64,000 nt of DNA from Bimastos eiseni (lineage: Eukaryota > Annelida > Clitellata > Crassiclitellata > Lumbricidae), in NCBI GenBank assembly GCA_959347315.1, contig OY365814.1:32350387-32414386 (forward strand), written 5' to 3'. The translations under genes and the position numbers were made by a program. The notes under the pieces are model-generated. The model did no database searches. It was not told the DNA's origin and saw only the letters and a program-made list of their open reading frames with translations. This document shows, in pieces, positions 12,186 through 22,399 of this stretch; the first letter of the stretch is position 1; each line of letters begins with the position of its first letter.

Positions 12186-12474
12186 CTCTGTCTCTGTCTC
12201 TGTCTCTGTCTCTGTCTCTGTCTCTGTCTCTGTCTCTGTCTCTGTCTCTGTCTCTGTCTCTGTCTCTGTCTCTGTCTCTGTCTCTGTCTCTGTCTCTGTC
12301 TCTGTCTCTGTCTCTGTCTCTGTCTCTGTCTCTGTCTCTGTCTCTGTCTCTGTCTCTGTCTCTGTCTCTGTCTCTGTCTCTGTCTCTGTCTCTGTCTCTG
12401 TCTCTGTCTCTGTCTCTGTCTCTGTCTCTGTCTCTGTCTCTGTCTCTGTCTCTGTCTCTGTCTCTGTCTCTGTC
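12186..12474. repeat. Near-perfect (CTCTGT) hexanucleotide array, about 48 copies
   Basis: The repeat runs uninterrupted for nearly 290 bp and then degrades into CTGCCTGTCTTTGTC. Two frames translate as (Ser-Val)n and (Ser-Leu)n, which explains the long spurious ORFs there. Confidence 0.97.
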
Positions 12475-13210
12475 TGCCTGTCTTTGTCTTTGTCAGTGTT
12501 TTTCTCTATGTCAGTGTCTTTTTCATTCTGCTGTGTTTGTCACTGACTCTGTTCTGCTCTCTGTCTATGTCTCTCTGTGTCTATCTGTCTGTCTCTCTGT
12601 CTCTGCGTTTCAGTTAGTCACTCTCTTTGTCTATCTCACTTTTCCCTCGTTCTTGCCACTTGTCCGTCTCCATGTTTCTCTCTGGCTTCCTCTTTCTTCC
12701 GTTAGACCACTCTCTCAGTCAATCTGTGTCCATCATTATCTGTCTCTGCGCATGCCTGTATCACTGTGAGTGTGTCTCTCCGTATCCATAAATTCATGTC
12801 GTCTGACTTTTCTCCCTTCTTTTCTCCCTCTCTTCCTCCATCTCACTCTTCCTCCATCTCACTCTTCCTCCATCTCACTCTTCCTCCATCTCACTCTTCC
12901 TCCATCTCACTCTTCCTCCATCTCACTCTTCCTCCATCTCACTCTACCCTTTTGATATCATTCTTCCTGCCTATATTCTTCCGATCATTCTCCCTTCTTC
13001 CCATTTTCATCTTTCCTCTATACCTCCTCCATCAATGTCCACCTTCCTCGATTCATACCTCCCTTTCTGCCACTCTTCCTCCCTCTTTCTTCCTACCTCT
13101 TTCCTCCCTCCCCTCATTCCTTCTCTTCCTACCTCCCTCTTTCTCTTCCTCTCTCTTCCCTCCCTTCCCTCATTCCTTCTCCCCTCTCTCCCTCTTTCTC
13201 TGACACGGTT
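12475..13210. repeat. Pyrimidine-rich tract with 16-bp minisatellite
   Basis: TCTTCCTCCATCTCAC is repeated about seven times between 12831 and 12945 with very little variation. The rest is degenerate CT-rich sequence (CCTTCCCTCATTCCTTCTC and similar). Confidence 0.9.
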
Positions 13211-13319
13211 GACCTTCTGCATTGACCTTTTCGCATCATCTTCCCTCGGGAAATAACGTTTGAAATTGAAGGAAGGTTAAAAGGACGACATGTGGTATGC
13301 AGAGAGATATGCATATATA

Positions 13320-13420
13320 TATATATATATACAGAGATAGAGCGAGAGAGAAAGAGAGAAAGACAGATAGAAAGAGAGAGAGAGAGATGCAGAGACAGAC
13401 AGACAGACAGACAGACAGTT
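13320..13420. repeat. (TA)n and (GAGA/GACA)n microsatellites
   Basis: TA repeats at 13313-13331 are followed by AGAGAGA tracts and a (CAGA)n run ending near 13420. Confidence 0.85.
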
Positions 13421-13504
13421 AGAATTAATAGGCAGATTGACCGACTATAGAAACGTCCGCGCAGACATACGTTATAAAACCATTTCCATCAACGTCAATA
13501 TCGT

Positions 13505-13685
13505 ACACATAACTTCCCTCTTCCTCGTCATCTTTCTCCTCCTCTTCTTCGTCATCTTTCTCCTCCTCTTCCTTGTCATCTTTCTCCTCCTCTTCCTCGT
13601 CATCTTTCTCCTCCTCTTCCTCGTCATCTTTCTCCTCCTCTTCCTCATCCTCTTTCTCCTCCTCTTCCTTCTCCTCCTTCCCTTG
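13505..13685. repeat. 24-bp minisatellite, about 7 units
   Basis: The unit CTCGTCATCTTTCTCCTCCT plus CTTC recurs with single-base changes. A period of 24 keeps frames open; the - strand would encode an acidic Asp/Glu/Lys run. No gene context supports translation. Confidence 0.9.
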
Positions 13686-13739
13686 CTCCTCATTCATCGA
13701 TTATTTGCTTATTCATATTTTATCTGTTAGTCGTCATCG

Positions 13740-14111
13740 TAATCGCAATCACCAAGCGTCTAAAGCGCCACTCGAAACGTAGGCGCCAGGGCACCACCTT
13801 ATTCACGAGCGCCAGTTGTAATTGAAATGACGACGATTTATCGTGACATTGTCGGTCTGGGATGCTTTGCAGAACTGTTCAATTTCAGCTCAAATGTTGG
13901 GTTGCCAGAGGTGCTGCAATAATTGCAATTTTTTCCAGAACTGATTCGGGGTTCCTGGTTCCTGGGTGGATGCGTGAAGATTGTTTACCTAATGAGGAGG
14001 GGCTCAGATGGGTTAGACGCCTCGGTTTCAACTGTACGAGGGTGTTGATATTGTGAGGAATTCTTCACGTCCAGAAATTATCGTCAGCCACTGTCTGCTC
14101 CCTTCTTGACA
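13740..14111. other. Unassigned; possible L2-like tail at 13755-13790
   Basis: AAAGCGCCACTCGAAACG resembles the reverse of the L2-like tail. No exon recognised. Confidence 0.35.
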
Positions 14112-14542
14112 TTTAAGCGAAATTATATAAAATTCGCATAAGATATAAGATCTCTTTTCAAAGGCATCAACTCGAGGTCGAATGAGGTCATGTGGCCTGA
14201 GTCTCATGTTGTAAAGGGTGATCTCACGAGAAGGGAATAGGTCTCGTGAAGGAAATGACAAGGGGATTCAACAGGGCTTAGCGGAAGAGTGCGAAGTCAG
14301 CTTTAGAGCAGTGCTCTTCAAGAGAAGGAAAGTCAACAGGAAGGAAGCCAGAGCGAGTTAACTTTCTTAGGAGACCATTAATGCGATTTCACTCCTCTAT
14401 ATTGACAAATCCCCACCAAACGGAGAGACACTTAAATCAACGGCGCTGTCGATCTAAGCCACATGACCTCATTCGACCTAGAGTTGATGCCTTTGGAAAG
14501 AGATCTTATATCTTTTGCGAATTTTATATAATTTCGCTTAAA
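14112..14542. repeat. Inverted repeat, about 85-bp arms, 261-bp loop
   Basis: The left arm 14112-14196 (ends GGTCATGTGGC) and right arm 14458-14542 (starts GCCACATGACCTCATTCGAC) are reverse complements with only a few mismatches. Both arms contain GCGAATTTTATATAATTTCG in one or other sense. The loop has no coding signal. A foldback-type element or inverted duplication is likely. Confidence 0.8.
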
Positions 14543-15125
14543 ATTGTAAACTATTTTCCGTTTGCTTGTAGTTCAATATAGAACAGTCCTGCTTACTTAC
14601 TTAAATTGCATTACATTATAGACATGATATTGTTTTTTAGCTACACATTGTACAGCTTTGGGCCTTATTCGTTTGCATGCGAGTCTAAAAGACTGATTTG
14701 TTACAGTCCTATTTCTGACAAATTTGGCTTGTTTGCAGCTATTGTTAGCGCTTTGGTGGCTAGAGTTGGTATATTTTCCGAGAGTAGGCTTACCTTCCTT
14801 ATATGCGAATTATATATGACCTTGTTTAAAACTGATGCTATAATATATACCTTTTATAAGCTACTGTGCACTTGCTGGTAGTCTAATTAAGAATATTCTT
14901 ATTTAGGTGTACTTACTTAGTTAATTACGTTCCCATGCATACTATACATGGGCTCAACTCGAGTGATGATACTGACTTTTATATATATATATATATAAGG
15001 CCAGTGTATGGCTAAATAAAGGTGTTTAAGGGAATAAATTTATAGACGCCTTCCGTATTTAATCTGTGGCGGATTTCTCATTTTTGTTTCATCTCTGGTG
15101 TTTAATTGTAGTAGTAATTACAGTT
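14543..15125. other. AT-rich, weakly repetitive
   Basis: 14550-14640 and 14850-14935 share motifs (CTTACTTA, GTAGTCTAAT / GTAGTTCAAT), hinting at an old local duplication. A (TA)n tract lies near 14980-14996. Confidence 0.35.
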
Positions 15126-15129
15126 TAAC

Positions 15130-15215
15130 AACACTGCGTCATAACACATATCATTAGCGTCACCCTCCACTTTATAAGGGCTTGGGACTGGCACTGTCAG
15201 AGTGCGAACCGTGGC
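15130..15215 (-). repeat. Family A repeat
   Basis: Reads ATCATTAGCGTCACCCTCCA and GGGCTTGGGACTGGCACTGT, followed by CAGAGTGCGAAC. Confidence 0.8.
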
Positions 15216-15433
15216 GAAGTTTCAATATTGTTTATTACTAACTGGGGGACCCAGCGTTGCCCGCATTGTGACAGGTTTTTGGCCCTGGAGAGCAGGAAGA
15301 AGGTGGCCACGGGGTTCACCAACCCCTCTACAGGGTGTCCCAAGTGTTCCCCAAGCGAACGGCGAGGGTTTCGAGTGAATAGGTGTAAAAGTGTGCAAAT
15401 GCATAAACGGGCAGGCAGACACACACACACAAT

Positions 15434-15436
<3 letters not shown>

Positions 15437-15485
<49 letters not shown>
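15437..15485. repeat. (TA)n microsatellite
   Basis: About 48 bp of uninterrupted TA after a (CA)n stretch. Confidence 0.95.
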
Positions 15486-15487
<2 letters not shown>

Positions 15488-15509
15488 TTCCGAGGTTTAA
15501 CGTTTCCCT

Positions 15510-15715
15510 TCGTTCCTCTGCCTTCGGACTTTCTGAATGCGCTCTGCCACGGCCCAATCCAGAAGCCTCTCCTTCCTGTTCGGGAGGAGCTGGTCCCTCA
15601 CCTCCCTGTTGCCTCCCGGAGGCGCCTGAAGACTTTCATGTTCTCCTGTTATGTGGTGAGTCGTAAGCGCCTCTGATAATGAGCGGCGCTATGTAAGTGC
15701 ATTACATCACATTAC
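15510..15715 (+). mobile_element. L2-like LINE C-terminus and tail
   Basis: One + frame reads LPVREELVPHLPVASRRRLK, then TFMFSCYV, matching the end of L2-like ORF2 (...SFRRxLKTxLF). It is followed by GCGCCTCTGATAATGAGCGG, CGCTATGTAAGTG and an (ACATTAC)-like tail. Confidence 0.65.
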
Positions 15716-15969
15716 GTTACATGTCAGAGAGCGAGCTGTGACGGTTTTAGGGTTTCTATTAATCCCATTTTCTTCTCGTATATATATGACGAATTAGAGG
15801 CTAGAAAAAGGTGTTTAATAAAATGACTTTATGAGCGTCTTCAGTTGTTGACTCTATAGTGGAATTATATCTATCATCTGGATGGTCTAGATTCGCCCTC
15901 TTTCTTTATGCATTCTTGGGACTAGCACTTCCAGTGTACGGGTAACAGCAGAATAAGCGTATATGCTGG

Positions 15970-16062
15970 TAGTTGCAGTTTAGCGACACTGTGTGGTAAC
16001 AAATACCATTAGCGTCCCCCTCCTCCTTTATACAGACTTGGAACTGACGCTGTTTGAGTTCT
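15970..16062 (-). repeat. Family A repeat
   Basis: Reads TAGCGACACTGTGTGGTAAC, ACCATTAGCGTCCCCCTCCT and ACTTGGAACTGACGCTGTTT. A fragment of a second copy (TTCTTGGGACTAGCACTTCC) is at 15912. Confidence 0.75.
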
Positions 16063-16250
16063 TGCAGCGGATGCGTAACCACCCTAGTGTGAATGCAACA
16101 ATGCTGTAAAAGGTGTTTAAGCGACTATCCATCTTCAGCTTTGTTAGGTTAACTCGTCTATTTGCATATTTTGTTAATTATATATATAATTAATTGATTT
16201 ATTCATGTGTTATATAGTTACTAATGTGACTGTTAATAATTTCTGTTAAG

Positions 16251-16376
16251 GCTAAAAACAAGATCCTGATGCTGAAATTGTTGAAGGAGTTGACGGGAAG
16301 TAAGGGAGCCACGGACATTCACCAATTCGCCAATGACAACGACCTCCTTTTCCGAGGCGGACGCAGGTCAACCCAG
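16251..16376 (+). CDS. KCNH: ERG-type K+ channel, cytoplasmic linker exon (tentative)
   Basis: An open stretch of 42 codons, flanked by an acceptor-like TTCTGTTAAG (AG 16249-16250) and a CAG|GTCAGA donor at 16376/16377. It would join in phase 0 to the exon at 17067. The predicted peptide begins AKNKILMLKLLKELTG and ends DLLFRGGRRSTQ. It has no strong match I can recall, but the segment between the PAS domain and S1 of ERG channels is long, poorly conserved and basic/acidic, and its position is right. An alternative donor at 16366/16367 would break the phase. The AT-rich surroundings contrast with this GC-richer exon. Support is context and splice phase only. Confidence 0.5.
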
Positions 16377-17066
16377 GTCAGATGGTCATATGTATTAAAT
16401 AAATCTATAAATATGAATTACAAGGTAGAAAGGTAACAAAATTAGTTATATGAGAGGCAAGTAAATAAGTAAGTGGGAAATAGTTAAGTAAATTAAAGCT
16501 GAATGAATAAATAAATTATGGATGCGGAAATTGACGATTAATCTTTAATTAATTTTAACGATTAAAATTTTGTTAACGATAAATCGTTTCGATTATTCCG
16601 CCCATCACTAACATGTACCGGGAGTCTGAAAGAAACAACATAAAACGGATACATTGTAATATGGCGACGGATAATAATCGAGATATTAAATATAAACACA
16701 TATCAGGTCGATTACATGAACATTTTGCATTTAAATAATTGGCTGACGGAAATATCGAAAATGCTGATATTGTTTATAGCATTCAGTGCAGCAAATCGTT
16801 TGCATACCATGGATCTAACACTTCAGTATGAGCAAGAAAACCGCTGGTGTTATTTCTGTATGTAACTAAATCCAGTAACTTAGAATTTTAATAGAAATGT
16901 CATTAATTTGTTTGACAGATGTAATTATACACATTTCACAGTTACCGCTGACACTCAGGCAGTGCCAGTCCCAAGCGTGAGTATCACACACAATACAAAA
17001 TTTGTCCCTAAACAAATAAACTAAAGAGCAAATTAGCAAATAATCAATTAAATGGGTTTATGTTAG

Positions 17067-17579
17067 TTTTCCGCGGATTCTCCAAAGGATCGCACTGATG
17101 AAGAGGAGAACGGGCACCTGTTGACTGGGGAGCCCTCGAACACCCAGCCTCCGCTCGTACTCCCCCGTCTCATCATTCTTCACTACTCTCCCTTCAAGGC
17201 CGTCTGGGACTGGATCACCCTCCTGCTCGTCCTCTACACGGCTGTCTTCACGCCCTACGTGGCCGCCTTCATGCTCGGCAGGGACTCCGACGAGAACCCA
17301 GAGAACCTCACGTCAACTAGGTTGGACAACAACATCACGGAGGGAGACCCTGAGGCGGCTGCGGCGGAAGTAGACCCTCTGTCCGTAGTGGACATGACAG
17401 TCGATATCATGTTCATCGCCGACATCCTGATAAACTTTCGGACGACGTACCTTCACAACGGAGAGGTTGTGATCAGTCCGAAGAAGATCGCGTTCAACTA
17501 CATGAGGTCCTGGTTCCTCATCGATGCTGTGGCAGCCATTCCATTTGATCTCTTTCTCTACGGAACAGGAAGCAGTGAC
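17067..17579 (+). CDS. KCNH: ERG-type (KCNH2/6/7) voltage-gated K+ channel, exon with S1-S3
   Basis: 171 codons in phase 0/0 between AG at 17065-17066 and the donor GTAAGC at 17580. After an acidic linker it reads [13 protein letters not shown] (hallmark of ERG just before and in S1) and [14 protein letters not shown]2 carries [21 protein letters not shown]3 carries [19 protein letters not shown], with the conserved acidic residues of an ERG voltage sensor. The S1-S2 loop is longer than in human ERG and holds two N-glycosylation sequons (NLT, NIT). The product is a plasma-membrane tetrameric K+ channel used in repolarisation. The splice donor sits inside the first unit of a minisatellite that continues into the intron. 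Orthology to ERG rather than EAG or ELK rests on the S1 and S3 signatures. Confidence 0.96.
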
Positions 17580-17940
17580 GTAAGCATCACGCCATTATAC
17601 TTCCGGTTGTTAAGCATCGCGTCATTATGCTTCTGAATGTTGAGTGACGTAAGCATACGTCATCAGATCTGCGATTGCTAATGGACGTAAAAGCTTCGCG
17701 TCCTTACACTTTTGATTGTCAAGGTACATAGGCATACGTCATTTCGCGTCCAATTGTAAAGTGACTCAAAATCGCGTCATTACACTTCTGGATATTGAGT
17801 GACGTGAGTATCGGTTTACAGTACTCCCGATTATCAAGCGACGTAAGAATGTGTCATTATGCTATTGATTGTTAAGTGACGTGAGCATCGTGTCGTTATG
17901 TTTTCGATTGTTAGGTGACGTAAGCGTCGATTGTTCATGA
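17580..17940 (+). repeat. Minisatellite of exon-donor-like units in ERG intron
   Basis: GTGACGTAAGCATC, which contains the real exon end and donor (17574-17587), recurs in altered form as GTGACGTAAGCATA (17644), GTGACGTGAGTATC (about 17799), GCGACGTAAGAATG (about 17838), GTGACGTGAGCATC (about 17876) and GTGACGTAAGCGTC (about 17916). Units are 40-70 bp with CGTCATTATGCTTCTG and GATTGTTAAG in between. Confidence 0.8.
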
Positions 17941-19420
17941 TGAATTAAGGACGATGGGACGGAGGCATAGAAGGAATTTAGATGAGAGGAAAGAAAAGAA
18001 GTTAGGATGGGAGAAGGAAAGAAAGGAAGGTAGGAATGCTGGAAGGAATGAAGGAAAGAGGGGTAGAAAGAAAGAAAGAATGGATTTAGGAAGTACGAAA
18101 GCTAAGAATAAAGAATCATAGAGAGGAATGAAGGAAGGAGGAAAGGAAGCAAAAGGAGGAAGTAAGGTTTTTCTATTTCTCTTTGCTTCATTCTTCATCG
18201 TCACTTACGTCACAAACACTATCCGTCGACGTCGTCATCGGTTACGTCATCGCATAATAGCCCGCGTTACGTCACCGTCGTCGTCGTCAACGGCGACGTC
18301 ATCGTCGTACATTTTGCATTTGTGAATGTTTTCTTTGCTGCTCGATTCAGATAGTAAGTATGATCTCTTTCTGCCGACATCTTGTCTGTGTAGACAGCTA
18401 GACATTTCATACCATTCCTGCATGTCGTTATGTAGTTGTAAATTTATATAGCGGTTTAGATACCGAAGCCCCACATTATCTAGAGGGACTTCGACGGAGC
18501 TTCTAGAACGAATCCTAATTTTGACAATGAATAATATCGTTTGACGGTTTGTGCAGTACGACAACGGCATTACAGAGGTCTTGAGATCGCATGCGATTGA
18601 ATCAGGCCAAGTCACGTCAGGTCAGGTCAGGTCAGGTCATGTCAGGTTATATTACTCTAAGTGGAGTGGGCCTAGCAGTGGCGTCGTCGTGTCTTCATGC
18701 GCGTAGATTTTGGAGTGGCGTTCGAATGAGGACCTCTGGGCCAGAATGCCCTATTTATTCAACGTGCCTCTGCTGCTGGTGGTCCAATCCTTTCGAAGCA
18801 AACTCTCTGTGAACTCAGAGATTATTTATATTCAAAGGAAACTCCTTCGAAGCAGAAACATCCTCAGATGCACTTGCCATATATACATCGACGTTTTCTT
18901 CAAAGACCATGACACAAGACGCACCGGAACTGTCCGACGAGCATACGTTACGGTCGTCCGTGTAACGGAAGTGACGTTGTTGTTATTATTACTCTTATTA
19001 TTATTATTATTATTATTATAAATTAGTAATTATAGTAAAAACAAACATCCAAACGTACGTTTTGTATATGAAACTCGCTATTGCTTAGACACCTGTAAAA
19101 TTTGATTAATCAGTACTACTATTACTAAAAAATGCAAAAGTTACCTCGAACTGAAAAATCAGTGATGCCTATAGACCATCGTTTAAAGTCGATCTATGAT
19201 ACAAAGGACGTTGACGACAATGTAAAAAAAAGCTAAGTTTGCAATGTACATAACATTTATAGCATCCGAACAACACCACTTAAAAGGTGTGGAACAGAGC
19301 TTTATATACAATCTTACTGCAATTAATTTGTTTAGCAACTTAACGTAGTTAATCTGGATATGTCCATAATACAAATACCGTAACAAAGGTATCTGATTAA
19401 AATAAGGTTATATAGCAATT
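17941..19420. other. ERG intron: purine tract and simple sequence
   Basis: A GGAA/AAAG-rich tract spans 17970-18170, ACGTCATCG-like runs 18200-18310, a (GTCAG)n run 18608-18650 and (TTA)n 18978-19020. No exon recognised. Confidence 0.6.
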
Positions 19421-19424
19421 AATT

Positions 19425-19610
19425 GTGGTTGGTCCACCTGGAATGGGCTCCCGGTTGCCCTCCGTCTTCCCCCTTACAATGATCTACCTACCTTTCGTAA
19501 GCTGCTAAAGTCATTTCTTATTGGCCGTGGCTGGGCTGGGAGCACCTCTGACTAGTTTCCCTTGAAGAGGCGCTATATAAATTATCGACATGAATGAATG
19601 AATAAATGTA
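19425..19610 (+). mobile_element. L2-like LINE C-terminus and tail
   Basis: The + frame gives TWNGLPVALRLPP, then LPTFRKLLKSFLIGRGW, the canonical end of L2-like ORF2 (LWNSLPxxLR...FRxxLKxxLF). It is followed by CTTGAAGAGGCGCTATATAA and an (GAATGAAT)n tail. Confidence 0.8.
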
Positions 19611-19747
19611 TGTTTTAAAGTAGCAGAAAATCCATCCTTAGTTATGCATTTGCATTACACCATAAAACCCAAATTCTGATTGCTATTGCAATTTAATCAG
19701 CTCCGGATTCCAAATCTAAATATATGCTAAACTCCTGAACTGCCAGC

Positions 19748-19835
19748 TCTCAAGCAGTGTCAGTCCCAAGTCTGGATAAAGGAGGAGGGCGACGCCAATG
19801 ATTCTTCATAACGCACAGTGTCATTATACTGGAGC
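19748..19835 (+). repeat. Family A repeat
   Basis: Reads AGCAGTGTCAGTCCCAAGTC, GGATAAAGGAGGAGGGCGAC and GCCAATGATTCTTC, with a CACAGTGTCATTATACT end. Confidence 0.8.
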
Positions 19836-19984
19836 TGCTGCTATTTGCATGGCTTCAAATACAAAAGAACAAAGGAGGGCGACTCTATCGATCAATATGT
19901 GAAATTAAGCAGGACTCGGCACAAAATACATTCATGTTCTTTGTAACCAATTATAAACATATTCTACAGCCTAAATATAACCAA

Positions 19985-20285
19985 CAACAACTTCCACTAC
20001 TTCCCCACTACTTCCACTACTTCCACTACTTCCACTACTTCCCCACTACTTCCACTACTTCCAATACTTCCACTACTTCCACTACTTCCCCACTACTTCC
20101 AATACTTCCACTACTTCCACTACTTCCCCACTACTTCCACTACTTCCAATACTTCCACTACTTCCACTACTTCCCCACTACTTCCAATACTTCCACTACT
20201 TCCACTACTTCCCCACTACTTCCAATACTTCCACTACTTCCACTACTTCCCCACTACTTCCACTACTTCCGCTACCACTACTACT
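19985..20285. repeat. (CTTCCACTA)n minisatellite
   Basis: About 300 bp of 9-bp units (CCACTACTT), with higher-order variants (CCCCACTACTT, CCAATACTT) repeated every 63 bp or so. It translates as YFH/TST runs. Confidence 0.92.
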
Positions 20286-20547
20286 ATTACTACTAATATA
20301 TGTGTGTACTTTCGCTACTTCGGCTACTTCCCCTTCCATTACTATCAGTACTACTATTACTTCAATTGAAACTATTATCTTAGTTAAATTAATTATTTTT
20401 ATATTTATCTAAGTCATAATTGTAGAAATAATTATAAATATGACCAAAACAATAATTATAGTTATAGTTAAAATTATATAATGATGAAAATTCTAATATA
20501 GCTGAGGACTGTCAGGTCCACACCCAGAATATCATGAAGCAGAGGTA

Positions 20548-20650
20548 ATGGTTTCAGTTTAACAACGCTGTGTGATTGCAACGATCATTAGCGTTGCCCT
20601 CTTGTTTCATCCATGCTTGGGACTGGCACTATCAGAGTATCAGGTAGCAA
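20548..20650 (-). repeat. Family A repeat
   Basis: Reads GTTTAACAACGCTGTGTGAT, GATCATTAGCGTTGCCCTCT and TGCTTGGGACTGGCACTATC. Confidence 0.8.
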
Positions 20651-21029
20651 TGCTTTCTCTCTTTATACAGAGGAATAACGAAGGCAATGATTTGCATCGA
20701 TCCAAGTTTCGTTAACCTTTCAACTCCTGTTGCAACCTCTGTCAACCTCCTTCGCACAATCGCGTCCAAATAAATCATTCACGCTATGTCCAACATATTT
20801 TCCCCCTCGGGTCATCACCCCCTCTAGGGTCATTCATCGATCAGTCGGTCTCGTTCCAATCGATTCCCAATATTTAAGCGTCTGTTCCCCTTCCAGCTTG
20901 ACGGAGGACGGAGCGAAGGAAAGAAATGACACGCGGACGAGTCCGATTAGAGTTCCCACAAATCGCGTCCCATCGCGCAATAGAATCGCTGTACGTTGAA
21001 ATGGTGAACGCGATGCATTGAAATCTATT
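20651..21029. other. ERG intron, unassigned
   Basis: An 89-codon open frame at 20730-20999 has no recognisable domain or splice signal. It may be an older part of the LINE that follows. Confidence 0.3.
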
Positions 21030-21034
21030 CAAAC

Positions 21035-21300
21035 ATTCGTTCTGCGTCTCGTGGGGACCTGGTGGTTCCGCGCTCTCGTACCGCCATGCGGGCAGGCCGC
21101 GCCTTTTCGTGCGCTGGACTGTTACGTTGGAACTCCTTGCCGTTACCAATTCGGAGTCTCCCGTTGTGTGTAGCACAGGAAACATTTTCTGGACAATTGA
21201 AGATGCATTTATTTCAGAACTGTTAGGTTGCTTCGGTAAGCGCCCTCATGAGATTCTCGTAGGGCGCTACATTAATGTTCATATGCATACATACATTCAT
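21035..21300 (+). mobile_element. L2-like LINE C-terminus and tail
   Basis: The + frame gives VVPRSRTAMRAGRAFSCAG, then LRWNSLPLPIRSLPLC and LKMHLFQNC, the standard end of an L2-like polymerase. It is followed by GTAGGGCGCTACATTAATG. An opposite-orientation tail (AGAGCGCCCCTTAATAATTT, CTACTCAGAGACG) follows at 21300-21345. Confidence 0.8.
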
Positions 21301-21399
21301 AGAGCGCCCCTTAATAATTTCTACTCAGAGACGTTCTCTGCACTGACCATAGCTATGTTAAATGTCACAGTGAACAAGTAAAAATAACACCTAATAGCA

Positions 21400-21480
21400 A
21401 AACTAGCTGAAAAGAGGCATCAGTGGTGGGCCCACGCACATACGTGGAACCTACCATTGGGATGAGAAGCACGGGTGCAT
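21400..21480 (-). repeat. Dispersed repeat, second copy at 33880-33960
   Basis: The reverse complement contains GGTTCCACG, TGCGTGGGCCCAC and TTTTCAGCTAGTTTTGC, which correspond to GGCTCCACGCTTGTGCGTGG and TTTCAGCTTACTG at 33889-33945. Confidence 0.5.
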
Positions 21481-21734
21481 TATCCCACGTGCTGCAATGC
21501 GATGCCCTTGTATCATTGCAATTAATGTATTCAATAACTTCTACGACTATTGTAGTTGCAACTGTAGTTAATAATTTTTATAGCGCAGTTTAATAATGCA
21601 CAATGTATTAACTGATGATGCTCCAAAACCCAAAACTTTATCAGGTAAATGTCCAGAGATTAATTAGTTCGTAAGACAAAGAGAGGCAATTTTAGAGAGC
21701 CAAGTCTAAAGTTTTTACTTCGTTAACTTTGTCA

Positions 21735-21810
21735 CTGCTTGTACTATGGCAGTGCTAGTTCTAAGCCTGCAGAAATTGGGAGGGACAATCGTCTGTGCCG
21801 TTACAGCGTC
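21735..21810 (+). repeat. Degenerate family A repeat
   Basis: Reads TGGCAGTGCTAGTTCTAAGC followed by GGAGGGACAATCGTCTGTGC. Confidence 0.55.
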
Positions 21811-21949
21811 GACAGACAGACACTGGCCAACAAAAGACTTTAATTTAGAACACAATGATATTATATGCGAATGAGGAGATCGGGTAGAAACTAAGAGAGG
21901 GTTAGCAGAACAGGTACAGGTAGACACAGGACGAGAGTTGGTACAACGG

Positions 21950-22305
21950 ACAGACAGACAGACAGACAGACAGAAAGACAGAGAGAAAGACAGAGAGAAA
22001 GACAGAGAGAAAGACAGAGAGAAAGACAGAGAGAAAGACAGAGAGAGACAGACAGACAGAGTTAGACAGAGAGACCCAGAGAGACAGACAGACAGGCAGA
22101 CAGACAGAAAGACAGAGAGAAAGACAGAGAGAAAGACAGAGAGAAAGACAGAGAGAGACAGAAAGACAGAGACAGACAGAGAGACCCAGAGAGAGACAGA
22201 CAGGCAGACAGACAGACAGAGAGAGACAGAGAGACAGAGACAGACAAAGAGACCCAGAGAGAGAGACAGACAGACAGATAGAGAGAGACAGAGACAGAGA
22301 GAGAT

Positions 22306-22356
<51 letters not shown>

Positions 22357-22358
22357 AA
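21950..22358. repeat. (GACA)n / (GAGAAAGACA)n / (GA)n compound microsatellite
   Basis: (CAGA)n at 21950-21975, a repeated GAGAAAGACA decamer at 21980-22045 and 22110-22155, and (GA)n at 22310-22355. The many Ser/Leu/Cys frames on the - strand are artefacts. Confidence 0.95.
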
Positions 22359-22399
22359 GCAGAACGAGCAGACACATTGAGAGAATTGGCAGAGCGGAC

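Noticed and set aside
12004..12769. Long (Ser-Val)n and (Ser-Leu)n frames
   Set aside because: Frames imposed by a pure hexamer repeat; no gene context.
13425..13730. Acidic repeat protein on the - strand
   Set aside because: A 24-bp minisatellite; no promoter, splice or homology support.
16366..16367. Alternative donor CGCAG|GTCAAC in the linker exon
   Set aside because: It would leave phase 2 and break the frame with the S1-S3 exon at 17067.
20730..20999. 89-codon frame as a host exon
   Set aside because: No ERG or other domain; adjacent to an L2-like LINE end.
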